Shown here piece by piece: positions 11,056 through 19,920 of a DNA stretch of 64,000 nt; within the stretch, counting starts at the first letter, position 1; each line of letters opens with the position of its first letter. Origin of the DNA: Acidobacteriota bacterium (GTDB taxonomy: Bacteria > Acidobacteriota > Terriglobia > Acidiferrales > UBA7541); assembly GCA_021324935.1 (NCBI GenBank), contig JAJPIE010000064.1, positions 1-64,000 on the forward strand, written 5' to 3'. The translations under genes were made by a program, and so were the position numbers. The notes beneath the pieces were generated by a model. It was not told the origin of the DNA. It saw nothing but the letters and a program-made list of their open reading frames with translations, and did not search any database.

Positions 11056-11131
11056 GATGCATTCATTGTTACGGAGGAGCGACGGAGGGTCAACAAGCGT
11101 TTGCGGAGCGCTTCGGGTAGAATGCCAGCGC

Positions 11132-12922
11132 ATGTTTTGGCAAACCCTTCGACGCGTTGCAGCCCTGCTATTTCTGGTCGCGGTGATCGTTGTCTACATC
11201 CGCCTCTCGAAGTCATCCTTCCAAAGCAAACCCAAGAACTACACGGTCATGAAGAACGTCGCCGTACCCATGCGCGACGGAGTGGTCTTGCGCGCGGACT
11301 TGTGGCTGCCGCCGCGCGCTGGGCGGTATCCGACGCTGGTCTATCGCACGCCGTACGGCAAGGAAGACGCGCCGAAGGAATGGACGACATTCGCAAAGCT
11401 GCCGGGGCAAGGATACGCCGTGGTGATCGAGGACGTGCGCGGGCGCTATGCATCCGGCGGCGAATTCGTGGCCTATCAAAACGAGGGCAAAGACGGCTAC
11501 GACACGATCGAATGGGCGGCGCAGCAGCCGTGGTCGGATGGAAACGTCGGCACGTTCGGGCTGTCGTATCCCGGCGCGGTGCAATGGCTCGCTGCCGTTG
11601 AAAATCCACCGCACTTGAAAGCCATGGTTCCGGCGATGACCTTTTCTACCCCGCGGAATTTCATTTATTCCGGCGGCTTGTTCGACGGCTCCTGGCTGGA
11701 ATGGATCTGGATGAACATCGCGCCCGACGTGCGCGCGAAGAAGCATCTTGACGGGCCGAAGACGTATGAAGAGGCGGCAGCGGCCTGGAAGCAGAACCAT
11801 GCTCGGATGGAAGATTTTCTGCCGCTGCGGGACCTGCCGGAATTAAAGCAGGTGGCTCCGTTTTATAACGACTGGCTGGCGCATCCGCCCGCGGATCCCT
11901 GGTGGGACTGGGCGGAGCTTCGCGGTAAATACGACCGTGTGCACTGCGCGGTGCTGAATTTTTCCGGCTGGTACGACGAAACCTACGGTCCCGATGGCGC
12001 AACCACGAATTTCAACGGTTTGCTGGCCGCGCGCAAGGGATGGAGCGATCCCGCAACACGCACCGTCATTGGCCCGTGGATGCACGGCGAGCAGGACAAA
12101 CAGAAAAGCGGCGAGCGCGACTTCGGCCCTACCGCGCCAATCGACTACGACGCACTGATTATCCGCTGGATGGAACACTACTTGAAGGGCGTCGATAACG
12201 GCATCGAGAAGGAAGCGCCGGTGCGGATATTCGTGATGGGAACGAATGCGTGGCGCGACGAGCGGGAGTGGCCGCTACGGCGGGCAAAGCCGAGCAGCTT
12301 TTATCTTGCCGCGGATTCGGCTTCGGATCGAAAAGGGGCGCTCTTGGATTCGGTTGGCACGTGGAAAGCCAAGGCCGCTTCATTCGTTTCCGACCCCACG
12401 CATCCGGTCACCGATCCCTATGATTCTCTCGGAGCGCATGATTACCGCACCCTGGCCGGGCGCGACGACGTGCTCGTCTTCGACACCGCGCCATTGGAAA
12501 AAGACACAGAAGTCACCGGCCCGATCACGGCGGAAATCTACGTTTCGGCCGACGTGAAGGACTTCGACCTGTGGGTGCGGCTGCTCGACGTCGCGCCCGA
12601 CGGCACTTCGCTCAACCTGATGAGTCCGGGCCTCGACGTGCTGCGCGCCAGCTACCGCGACGAAACGCTGAAGCCGGAGTTGCTGGCACCGGGGACGATC
12701 TACAAGCTCTCCCTGAATCGCCTGCTGACCAGCAACACATTTCTGAAAGGCCATCGCATCCGCGTGCAGATCACCGGCGCATTTTATCCGCATTTCTCGC
12801 GCAATCTGCAAACGGGCGAATCGGAGATCGCCTCGAAAGCCAGCCGCATCGGGCACATCTCGGTGCGGCTGGACGCACAGCATCCTTCAAGAATCGTTCT
12901 GCCCATCGTGCCTGGTTCTTAG
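11132..12922 (+). CDS. CocE/NonD family alpha/beta hydrolase (X-Pro dipeptidyl-peptidase-like)
   Basis: VPMRDGVVLRADLWLPPRAGRYPTLVYRTPYGK; GTFGLSYPGAVQWLAA; N-terminal TM; start at MFWQTLRRV. Confidence 0.88.
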   Translation: MFWQTLRRVAALLFLVAVIVVYIRLSKSSFQSKPKNYTVMKNVAVPMRDGVVLRADLWLPPRAGRYPTLVYRTPYGKEDAPKEWTTFAKLPGQGYAVVIEDVRGRYASGGEFVAYQNEGKDGYDTIEWAAQQPWSDGNVGTFGLSYPGAVQWLAAVENPPHLKAMVPAMTFSTPRNFIYSGGLFDGSWLEWIWMNIAPDVRAKKHLDGPKTYEEAAAAWKQNHARMEDFLPLRDLPELKQVAPFYNDWLAHPPADPWWDWAELRGKYDRVHCAVLNFSGWYDETYGPDGATTNFNGLLAARKGWSDPATRTVIGPWMHGEQDKQKSGERDFGPTAPIDYDALIIRWMEHYLKGVDNGIEKEAPVRIFVMGTNAWRDEREWPLRRAKPSSFYLAADSASDRKGALLDSVGTWKAKAASFVSDPTHPVTDPYDSLGAHDYRTLAGRDDVLVFDTAPLEKDTEVTGPITAEIYVSADVKDFDLWVRLLDVAPDGTSLNLMSPGLDVLRASYRDETLKPELLAPGTIYKLSLNRLLTSNTFLKGHRIRVQITGAFYPHFSRNLQTGESEIASKASRIGHISVRLDAQHPSRIVLPIVPGS

Positions 12923-13048
12923 AACAAACCGGGCGTCCGTTTTGAAAATTTCGCCGGGGAAATTCTTCTCATCCGCGATGCCATTCGCGGCACAATCGAG
13001 CAGGGTCCCACAAGCGCGCTCAACTAGGCGTGGGATACTGGTCGCAAG

Positions 13049-13850
13049 ATGAGTTCCCTTCCCGTCAAAGGACTTCCGCCGGATAGCCGCGCCCCTGTGG
13101 CCGAGACACAAAGCGCTCGGGCATCCGCGCGGCAATCTCCGCCGCCATCGGCGTTGGCCTTCAGCTCGGCATCGAGTGGCTGGTGCGCCTCACGGGACGC
13201 AAGGTGCAACGCAAAGACGCGCCATGGCTCGAGTGCGTGCTGGGAAAACCCGGACTGATCGGCACCGGCGTCTACCAGCAGATCGCCGATCAACAGGGTC
13301 TCAACTTAAGCATGTCCCCGGACGCCGGGTTGATTCCCGATTTTTCCGCGCTGCGCGGCCCTTCATTTGATCCCGGCGCGGTTCATCCGCGCATCCGCCA
13401 TTTTTACGAACACGCGGCGCTCTATCACCTGGAGGTGTGGAGCGAAGTCTACTTCGCGGGAAAATTCGTGTTGTGGCTGCTGGTGGAATTCATCAGCCGG
13501 CGCATGGATCAACTGAACTTCCCAATTTCCTCGCTGGAAGTGGCCAAGGGTATGACCAGCGAGATCATGGAGTTGCGCGAACGCTCGAGCGGCCGGCTGG
13601 CGCATACGGGATGGCTAGTGAGGTCGAAGGAGTTCGACCGCGCGGTCGCGGATGCCGCGCGCGAAGGCGCTCTCGTGCAACGCTTCGGGCGCATCTCCGG
13701 ATTTGAGGAACAGCTTGCCCTGGCTCACATAGGCAAAGTGAAACGCCATACCCAGCCTCCCCGTGGTGACGGCAAGCTCCAGTATCACAAAACGCAATTC
13801 TCCGCTGCGGAAGCTTTGGTACTGGTGGGACGAATCAGCAAGCGCCCGTC
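13049..13850 (+). pseudogene. Probable frameshifted conserved hypothetical protein
   Basis: MSSLPVKGLPPDSRAPVAETQSA in one frame, then GIRAAISAAIGVGLQLGIEWLVRLTGRKVQRKDAPWLECVLGKPGLIG...HPRIRHFYEHAALYHLEVWSEVYF in another frame (TAG at 13084 upstream in that frame); the ORF then runs antisense into mogA without a natural stop. Confidence 0.4.
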
Positions 13851-14337
13851 AGTCGTGGCGCGCGCCATGGAGGACGTGGACGGCGTGGGGCAGCAACTCG
13901 GCCAGGGCGTCGAGCGACTCGACGGCGCCCTTGGGGCTGCCGGGCAGGTTGAGGATCAGCGAGCGATAGCGCACTACGGCGACTCCGCGGGACAACACCG
14001 CCGTGGGTGTTTGCTTCGCGCCTTTGCGGCGCATCTCTTCGGCGAGGCCGGGAATCACTTTTTCGCCGATTTCAAGCGTCGCTTCCGGCGTGTTGTCGCG
14101 CGGGCCAAGGCCGGTGCCGCCGGTGGTGAGGATCAAGTCCGCCTGGCGCGAGTCGACAAGCTTCCGCAGGTGCATGCGCACCTGTTCGGGATCATCGGAG
14201 CATTTTTGCGAGCAGGAAATTTCCCATCCGAGTTCGCGGCAGCGCTGCACGACGGCGGGGCCGGAAAGGTCCACGCGCTCGCCGCTGGCCACGGTATCGC
14301 TGATGGTGAGGACCGCGACGCGCAGCATGGCCATCAA
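13849..14337 (-). CDS. MogA/MoaB family molybdenum cofactor biosynthesis protein
   Basis: VAVLTISDTVASGERVDLSGPAV; ADLILTTGGTGLGPRDNTPEATLEIGEKVIPGLAEEMR; LILNLPGSPKGAVESLDAL. Confidence 0.9.
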   Translation of the reverse strand: MMAMLRVAVLTISDTVASGERVDLSGPAVVQRCRELGWEISCSQKCSDDPEQVRMHLRKLVDSRQADLILTTGGTGLGPRDNTPEATLEIGEKVIPGLAEEMRRKGAKQTPTAVLSRGVAVVRYRSLILNLPGSPKGAVESLDALAELLPHAVHVLHGARHD

Positions 14338-15092
14338 TTCGAAGGAACCGCGTCGCGGTTGGCTTCGTCCATCAAGCGCATCGCTTCCATCAGCAGGCCG
14401 GTGGTGCTGCGCGTGGTGGTGGTGTTGGTGGAGGCGTTGGCGGCGTTGAAGTCGATCTCGAACTCGCCTTCGGTCCAGAGAAGCACTTTGTAGACGGCGT
14501 CATCGCCGACAATTTTGCCGATCCTGGCGTCGCGGCACTGCCCGCCGGCGAAATAGAGTTCGCCGGTCTCGCCGTTTTTCTGCACCACCAGGCGGCAGGA
14601 CTTCTGCCCCATTTCCAGCGATTGCAGCAGATCGATCATGCTCATCTCTTCCAAGCGGCCCTGGATGACGCCGGGGCGCGAAGCGCGTTTCTGGAGCTTT
14701 TCGAGATGCAGCCGATCGACGATTTTCTTGGCGGTACGTACCAGGTCCTTCGCCAGGAATGGCTTGGAAATGAAATCCTCCACGCCATCCACCAGCGGGC
14801 GGAGCTTTTCCTCGATATCGGTGCGGCTGGCCATGAAGAGAAACGGAATGTGGCGAGTGGCTTCGCGTCCGCGCAACTTCTCAAAAAGCTGGCGCCCGTC
14901 GAGGCCGGGCATTTTGTAGTCGCACAGGATCACGTCGGGAGGTTCGTCGATGACTTTCAGCAGCGCGTCAGCGCCGTCGGCGGCGATCATCACTTCGCAA
15001 AAAGGCTCGAGGGATTTGGAAACAAGGTCGCGGATCAGCGGATTGTCGTCCGCCAGCAGCAGCTTCACCGATTTTGTAGCTGCAGCGCTCAT
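14334..15092 (-). CDS. Response regulator receiver domain plus PATAN/DUF4388 domain protein
   Basis: REC: LLLADDNPLIRDLVSKSLE..DVILCDYKMPGLDGRQLFEKLR..KPF; C-term RLEEMSMIDLLQSLEMGQKSCRLVVQKNGETGELYFAGGQCRDARIGKIVGDDAVYKVLLWTEGEFEIDF. Confidence 0.85.
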   Translation of the reverse strand: MSAAATKSVKLLLADDNPLIRDLVSKSLEPFCEVMIAADGADALLKVIDEPPDVILCDYKMPGLDGRQLFEKLRGREATRHIPFLFMASRTDIEEKLRPLVDGVEDFISKPFLAKDLVRTAKKIVDRLHLEKLQKRASRPGVIQGRLEEMSMIDLLQSLEMGQKSCRLVVQKNGETGELYFAGGQCRDARIGKIVGDDAVYKVLLWTEGEFEIDFNAANASTNTTTTRSTTGLLMEAMRLMDEANRDAVPSN

Positions 15093-15589
15093 TGGCGTCC
15101 CCGCTTCGGTTTACGGTCGGCCGCGCGCCGGTAATCGCCGCTCTTCCCGCCGGTTTTTTCCAGCAGGTGGATGTGTGCGATTTCGATGCCTTTATCGAGG
15201 GCTTTGCACATGTCGTAGACGGTGAGCGCGGCGCAAGCGACCGCAACCAGCGCCTCCATCTCTACCCCCGTCTGCGCCGTTGCCGTGGCCCGAGACTGAA
15301 GCTCCACCCCATCTTTGCATAGCCGGGGGGTCACATCAATGTGCGTCAGCGGCAGTGGATGACAAAGAGGTATCCACTCCGCGGTACGCTTCGCCGCGGC
15401 AATTCCTGCGATCCGCGCGATCTCCAGCGGATTGCCTTTGGGATTTTTCAGGCTGCGGACGGCTCGCAGCACCTTCGGCGACATGCGCACGAACGCATGG
15501 GCCACGGCGGTGCGCGTGGTGAAGGCTTTCGAGGAAACGTCCACCATACTGACTTCGCCGCGCTTGGTGTAGTGAGAGAGTTTTGCCAA
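15089..15589 (-). CDS. moaC: Cyclic pyranopterin monophosphate synthase
   Basis: MVDVSSKAFTTRTAVAHAFVRM; AKRTAEWIPLCHPLPLTHIDV; TGVEMEALVAVACAALTVYDMCKALDK. Confidence 0.95.
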   Translation of the reverse strand: MAKLSHYTKRGEVSMVDVSSKAFTTRTAVAHAFVRMSPKVLRAVRSLKNPKGNPLEIARIAGIAAAKRTAEWIPLCHPLPLTHIDVTPRLCKDGVELQSRATATAQTGVEMEALVAVACAALTVYDMCKALDKGIEIAHIHLLEKTGGKSGDYRRAADRKPKRGRQ

Positions 15590-15600
15590 GTGTGATCCTG

Positions 15601-15630
15601 TAGGGGCGGCTTTATGCCGCCGCCCTTGTT
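15601..15630. repeat. REP-like GC hairpin (ggcggc-tttat-gccgcc)
   Basis: Inverted repeat, same core as the repeats flanking the RAYT gene. Confidence 0.5.
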
Positions 15631-15709
15631 GAGCGATCCGTAGCGACTACCTTCAGGTGGCCCTATTCTGTGTCAAATCACAGGACACAAGTCACGGGTC
15701 ACGGCTCTG

Positions 15710-16921
15710 CTAGATTACGTCGAGGCGCGGCAGAACGGAAATTTTCTCGCCGGCGGGGATGTCCGAGCGGTCAGCGGGCACCACCAGGAAGCAGTTGGCC
15801 TGCGTCAAGGCGGCGATATCGCCGGAACCTTGCCAGTGCAGCGGCTTCACCTCCGGCGAGATGCCGGTCCATTCGAAACGGGCTGGAAGAAAGTGTGTGA
15901 GGCCCGGCTTTTCGTGCAAAGCTTTGACGAGGGAGGCCTCAAGCAGGGGGAGCTGCCTCGGCGGCGCGCCGCCGAGGATGTCGATCGCGGGAATCACGAA
16001 CAACTGGAAAGTGATCATGGTGGAGACGGGATTTCCCGGCAGGCCGAATACCAACGTGTCGCGGCAGCGACCGAAGACCGCGGGCTTGCCCGGGCGGATG
16101 GCCACGGCATCAAAATAAAATTCCGCGCCCAGGCTTTTCAGGACCGATTCGACCAGATCGTATTTCCCCATCGAAACTCCGCCGGAAAGGACGAGGATGT
16201 CTTCCTTCAGGCCCAGCTCGATTTTGGCGCCAAGGTCGTCCGCGCGATCCAGGGCGTTGCCAAGAGGCATGGGTTCGCCTCCGGCCAGGCGCGCTTGCGC
16301 GGCCAGCGAAACGCTGTTGCTGTTGCGAATGTGAAAAGGTCCGGGAGTTTCGCCGATTGAGACGACCTCGTCACCTGTCGAGAGAATGGCGACGCGCGGA
16401 CGCTGGTGGCACTGAACCCGCGCCGCGCCCACTTGCGCGGCTTGAGCGAGTTCCGCGAAACCTAGCCGCACGCCGGACTTCAGCGCGAGCTCTCCGGCAC
16501 GCGCTTCACTGCCCTTTTTCACGACGTTTTGCCAGGCGGATGCGGCGCGCTGAAACGCGACGATATTACCCGCGCGTTCGGTGAATTCGATCATCACCAC
16601 CGCATCCGCGCCGGGAGGAACGGCGGCGCCGGTCATGATCTGGATGCAGGCGCCGGCGGGCAATGGTTGCGTGACCGTGTCACCCGCTTTGATTTCGCCA
16701 ACGCATCTGAGTTGCGCGCCGGCCGCGGCCTCCGCGGCGCGCACGGCGTAGCCATCGCGCGTGGAACGGTCGAACGGGGGATAATCGCGGTCGTTGCGAA
16801 TGTCCTGCGCGAGCACGTCGCCAAGGGCGTCGCTGAGGTTTTTTGCCAGTGAGGCGCGTTTGCGCGCGGCTTTGCCGGTTTGCTCGATCACACACGCGCG
16901 CGCTTCAAGGTAGGAGAGCAT
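15710..16921 (-). CDS. moeA: Molybdopterin molybdenumtransferase
   Basis: DYPPFDRSTRDGYAVRAAE; IQIMTGAAVPPGADAVVMIE; LSGGVSMGKYDLV; FGLPGNPVSTMITFQLFV. Confidence 0.93.
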   Translation of the reverse strand: MLSYLEARACVIEQTGKAARKRASLAKNLSDALGDVLAQDIRNDRDYPPFDRSTRDGYAVRAAEAAAGAQLRCVGEIKAGDTVTQPLPAGACIQIMTGAAVPPGADAVVMIEFTERAGNIVAFQRAASAWQNVVKKGSEARAGELALKSGVRLGFAELAQAAQVGAARVQCHQRPRVAILSTGDEVVSIGETPGPFHIRNSNSVSLAAQARLAGGEPMPLGNALDRADDLGAKIELGLKEDILVLSGGVSMGKYDLVESVLKSLGAEFYFDAVAIRPGKPAVFGRCRDTLVFGLPGNPVSTMITFQLFVIPAIDILGGAPPRQLPLLEASLVKALHEKPGLTHFLPARFEWTGISPEVKPLHWQGSGDIAALTQANCFLVVPADRSDIPAGEKISVLPRLDVI

Positions 16922-16936
16922 CCGCGTATTGTAGCA

Positions 16937-16972
16937 AGCTCTGGAGTGCGGCGGCTTGACGCCGCCTCATCT
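16937..16972. repeat. REP-like element, left copy flanking RAYT
   Basis: agctctggagtgcggcggcttgacgccgcctcatct; near-reverse-complement of 17598-17636. Confidence 0.75.
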
Positions 16973-16997
16973 TTGCTTAACGACCCAACGGCCCCAA

Positions 16998-17519
16998 TTA
17001 CTGAATCTCCTTGGGATCCACGGTGAACTCATCCAGAACCTTGACGCGATCGACAGGAAAGTCCATCACCGTTTTGACAAAGGAACATGCTCCTTCCCCT
17101 TGGAACCATCCCGCTGAACACCACGCATACTGAGTGGCTTTCCGTACAAGGCCATGATGAACCGCGTTGTCGTGCACGTAGCGCAACCTGGCCAGATACG
17201 AGCGATGAAGGGTCAAATGTGAATCCCAATACTGGAACCATACTCTTCGGCCGGGTGCACGGTCCTGAAAGTTGATTTCTTTCGCTGTCATAGCATGAAG
17301 ATGTCCCAGGAAGCGGCGCATCGTCTGACCGCTTCCCTGCGTTGCCCCGATGAAAGGATAGTGATTGGGGAAGACGGCCCATGCCTGGAGCTGCCACTCG
17401 TAATGCGCCGCCAGACGAAGCAGTTGATCGCAGAGGAACGTCAAGCGGGCTGGTGAACGGAAAAACGGCTCCTTGCGATAGGTTCCACTCGTGAGCATGT
17501 AGGCGCCGCCCCGATCCAA
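16998..17519 (-). CDS. REP-associated tyrosine transposase (Y1_Tnp / IS200-like, RAYT)
   Basis: RKEPFFRSPARLTFLCDQLLRLAAHYEWQLQAWAVFPNHYPFIG...RVWFQYWDSHLTLHRSYLARLRYVHDNAVHHGLV; His pair replaced by NHYP; flanking REP hairpins. Confidence 0.85.
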   Translation of the reverse strand: MDRGGAYMLTSGTYRKEPFFRSPARLTFLCDQLLRLAAHYEWQLQAWAVFPNHYPFIGATQGSGQTMRRFLGHLHAMTAKEINFQDRAPGRRVWFQYWDSHLTLHRSYLARLRYVHDNAVHHGLVRKATQYAWCSAGWFQGEGACSFVKTVMDFPVDRVKVLDEFTVDPKEIQ

Positions 17520-17597
17520 CCAATGAACGGGGCTATGGTGTCAGCCGGGCATGACGGCGTTTAGTATAGAGTTAACTATTTAAGTATGTAAAGGCCG

Positions 17598-17636
17598 AGA
17601 TGAGGAGAGCGGCGTCCAGCCGCCGCACTCCAGAGC
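17598..17636. repeat. REP-like element, right copy flanking RAYT
   Basis: agatgaggagagcggcgtccagccgccgcactccagagct; inverted relative to 16937-16972. Confidence 0.75.
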
Positions 17637-18934
17637 TACAGCCAGCGGGCGAGGAGGGTGCCGGGCTGGACGATGGTGGCGTCGCGCTCCGGGCCGGTGG
17701 AGATCATCCCGATTTCCACTTGCAAATAATCGGAGACGAAATTCAGGTAATCGATCGCGGCTTTCGGCAGCTTGCCAGCTTCTTTCACGCCGTAGGTGGA
17801 CTGACACCAGCCGGGCAGGCTCTTATAAACCGGCGTGACGCGCTCGTACTCTTCCGCCGAAGCAGGCATCTCGTTCACCGGCGAGCCCTTGTAGGTATAC
17901 CCCACCCCGGCGCGGATTTCGCGTTGGGTGTCGAAGACGTCCAGCTTGGTGATCACCAGCGAATCGATGCCGTTGATCATTTTGGCGTAGCGCAATTCGG
18001 CGAGGTCGAGCCAGCCGCAGCGCCGCGGACGTCCGGTGACGGCGCCAAACTCCTTGCCGCGCTCGCGAACTTCCTGCGCTTCCAGATCGAGCATCTCCGT
18101 GGGAAACGGGCCGCCGCCGACGCGCGTGGTGTAGGCCTTGGAAACGCCGAGGACGTGGCGAATCTTCGTGGGAGGCACCCCCATGCCGGTGGTGGCGCCG
18201 CCGGAAGTGGCGCTGGACGAGGTGACGAAGGGGTACGTGCCATGGTCGATGTCCAGCATGGTGCCCTGCGCGCCTTCGAAGAGCACGGACTTGCCTTCGT
18301 CGAGCGCGCGGTTGGCCAATTCCGCCGTATCGCAAATGTACGCATTGATTTTTTCGCCAAGGCGCAGCGTTTCTTCCACTTCGTGGGTGAAATCGAGATC
18401 CGCGCCGTAGGCTCCGCGGGCGAGACGATTTTTTTCCGCCACCACACGGGCGGCCTTTTCGCGGAAAAGGTCCGGCGTCAGCAGGTCGGCCACGCGCAGG
18501 CCGCGGCGCGCCATTTTGTCTTCGTAGGCGGGGCCGATGCCGCGCGAGGTGGTGCCAATCTTATTTTCGCCGCGAGCCGATTCGGCGGCTTTATCGAGTT
18601 CGCGGTGATAGGGGAAGATCAGGTGCGCGCGGTTGCTGACGTGCAGGCGTCCGGCCACGCTGATGCCCGCTTTGGTGAGCATTTCGATTTCGTTGACCAG
18701 CGCCGTGGGATCGACGACTACACCCGGGCCGATGATCACATGCTGTTTGGGCCGCAGAATGCCACAGGGGATGAGCTGGAGGACGTAGCGGTCCTTGCCG
18801 ATGATGACCGTGTGCCCGGCGTTGTGGCCCCCGGCGACGCGGGCGATGTAATCGAACGAGCCCGCTAGATAGTCGACAACTTTGCCTTTGCCTTCATCGC
18901 CCCACTGCGCGCCCACCACCACGACCGATTTCAT
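17636..18934 (-). CDS. purA: Adenylosuccinate synthase
   Basis: MKSVVVVGAQWGDEGKGKVVDYLAGSFDYIARVAGGHNAGHTV; GTTSRGIGPAYEDKMARRGLRVADL. Confidence 0.97.
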   Translation of the reverse strand: MKSVVVVGAQWGDEGKGKVVDYLAGSFDYIARVAGGHNAGHTVIIGKDRYVLQLIPCGILRPKQHVIIGPGVVVDPTALVNEIEMLTKAGISVAGRLHVSNRAHLIFPYHRELDKAAESARGENKIGTTSRGIGPAYEDKMARRGLRVADLLTPDLFREKAARVVAEKNRLARGAYGADLDFTHEVEETLRLGEKINAYICDTAELANRALDEGKSVLFEGAQGTMLDIDHGTYPFVTSSSATSGGATTGMGVPPTKIRHVLGVSKAYTTRVGGGPFPTEMLDLEAQEVRERGKEFGAVTGRPRRCGWLDLAELRYAKMINGIDSLVITKLDVFDTQREIRAGVGYTYKGSPVNEMPASAEEYERVTPVYKSLPGWCQSTYGVKEAGKLPKAAIDYLNFVSDYLQVEIGMISTGPERDATIVQPGTLLARWL

Positions 18935-19167
18935 GCAGAGCCTCTCTTCCGCAACGCTTCGGTGCCGCGGCACACCCGGTCCATGACTGCCGGAACGACA
19001 CGCAAATCACAGTGCAAAATCCGCGAGACACGCCAATTTCAAATCGTACGATGGGCACCGCGCGAACGCAAGCAAGTACCCAAGAGCGGGCTCTGCCAAG
19101 CGGACGAGGGAACCTTGAATGAGAAACGGTGTCTAAAAGGGTGTCGGGCGGCCGCTGGAGGTGAGGT

Positions 19168-19662
19168 GTGAGAAAGCCCCCTCTCTGTCTTTGCTGCTTT
19201 GCATGCGCTACATTCATTGCTCTGATATGTGCTGGGTACCTCCTAGAATCCCACCTTGATTTGTCGTCTTACGTGATAACTCCCAGACTTTATTCTCCTC
19301 GGGCCGTCGATTTCTCATGCGTAAATTCGTCAGCGCTTGTGAACGATATGACGCGACGGGTAGTATTACATGGCCCAGACTGGACACTGAAGCTAGCTGT
19401 CGAGCCAACCTGCTTGCCTGAAAGAGATTTAGTCTTTTCATCTGAATTTCCCCGGTTACTGCTGAGCAAGTCTGTAGAAAGGCGGACCCACCTGTGGGTA
19501 AATCACAAAGACAGTGCGATTTTCGTGCGTATCGTGGAAAGTTCGGGTGCAGAAGAACAAGACATGATTGCCGTCGGTTTAGTAACCGACCATAGGTGTG
19601 CGAAGCGGAGCAGCAAGAATTGCAATATCAAAGGGGGACTGGTCGCTTTCCCGATTGATTAG
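19168..19662 (+). CDS. Hypothetical secreted/membrane-anchored protein
   Basis: 164 aa with N-terminal hydrophobic segment; less GC-biased than neighbours; no recognised family. Confidence 0.45.
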   Translation: MRKPPLCLCCFACATFIALICAGYLLESHLDLSSYVITPRLYSPRAVDFSCVNSSALVNDMTRRVVLHGPDWTLKLAVEPTCLPERDLVFSSEFPRLLLSKSVERRTHLWVNHKDSAIFVRIVESSGAEEQDMIAVGLVTDHRCAKRSSKNCNIKGGLVAFPID

Positions 19663-19810
19663 CGCAAATAGTTTCAGCCGCAGCTCGCAGGCTGAATACC
19701 GAGGTTGGCACTTGCGCAGCGGAGGACGCCGGGGTTCTTGATTCCGGGGGCAGCGTCGGATAGCGTCGAAAGAGCGGGAGGCCTCTCCTTCCCGCCGGTA
19801 ATGCAAGGTT

Positions 19811-19894
19811 GTCATTTCGAGCGAAGCGAGAGATCCGTGTTGCTTCAAGCCACGATGAGCGGATTCCTCGGACAGACACGACCCTCGGAATGAC
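19811..19894. repeat. Short dispersed-repeat-like element with imperfect terminal inverted repeats
   Basis: gtcatttcgagcgaagcgagagatc ... ctcggaatgac; ends are 10/11 complementary. Confidence 0.55.
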
Positions 19895-19920
19895 ACCGAT
19901 TACGACTCAGGGGAAGCGAC

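Noticed and set aside
13183-14493. Full 436-aa plus-strand ORF as one protein
   Set aside because: Its second half is antisense to mogA and the start of the REC-PATAN gene; only the first ~200 codons look protein-like.
17600-18868. 422-aa plus-strand ORF
   Set aside because: Antisense to purA, which is certain.
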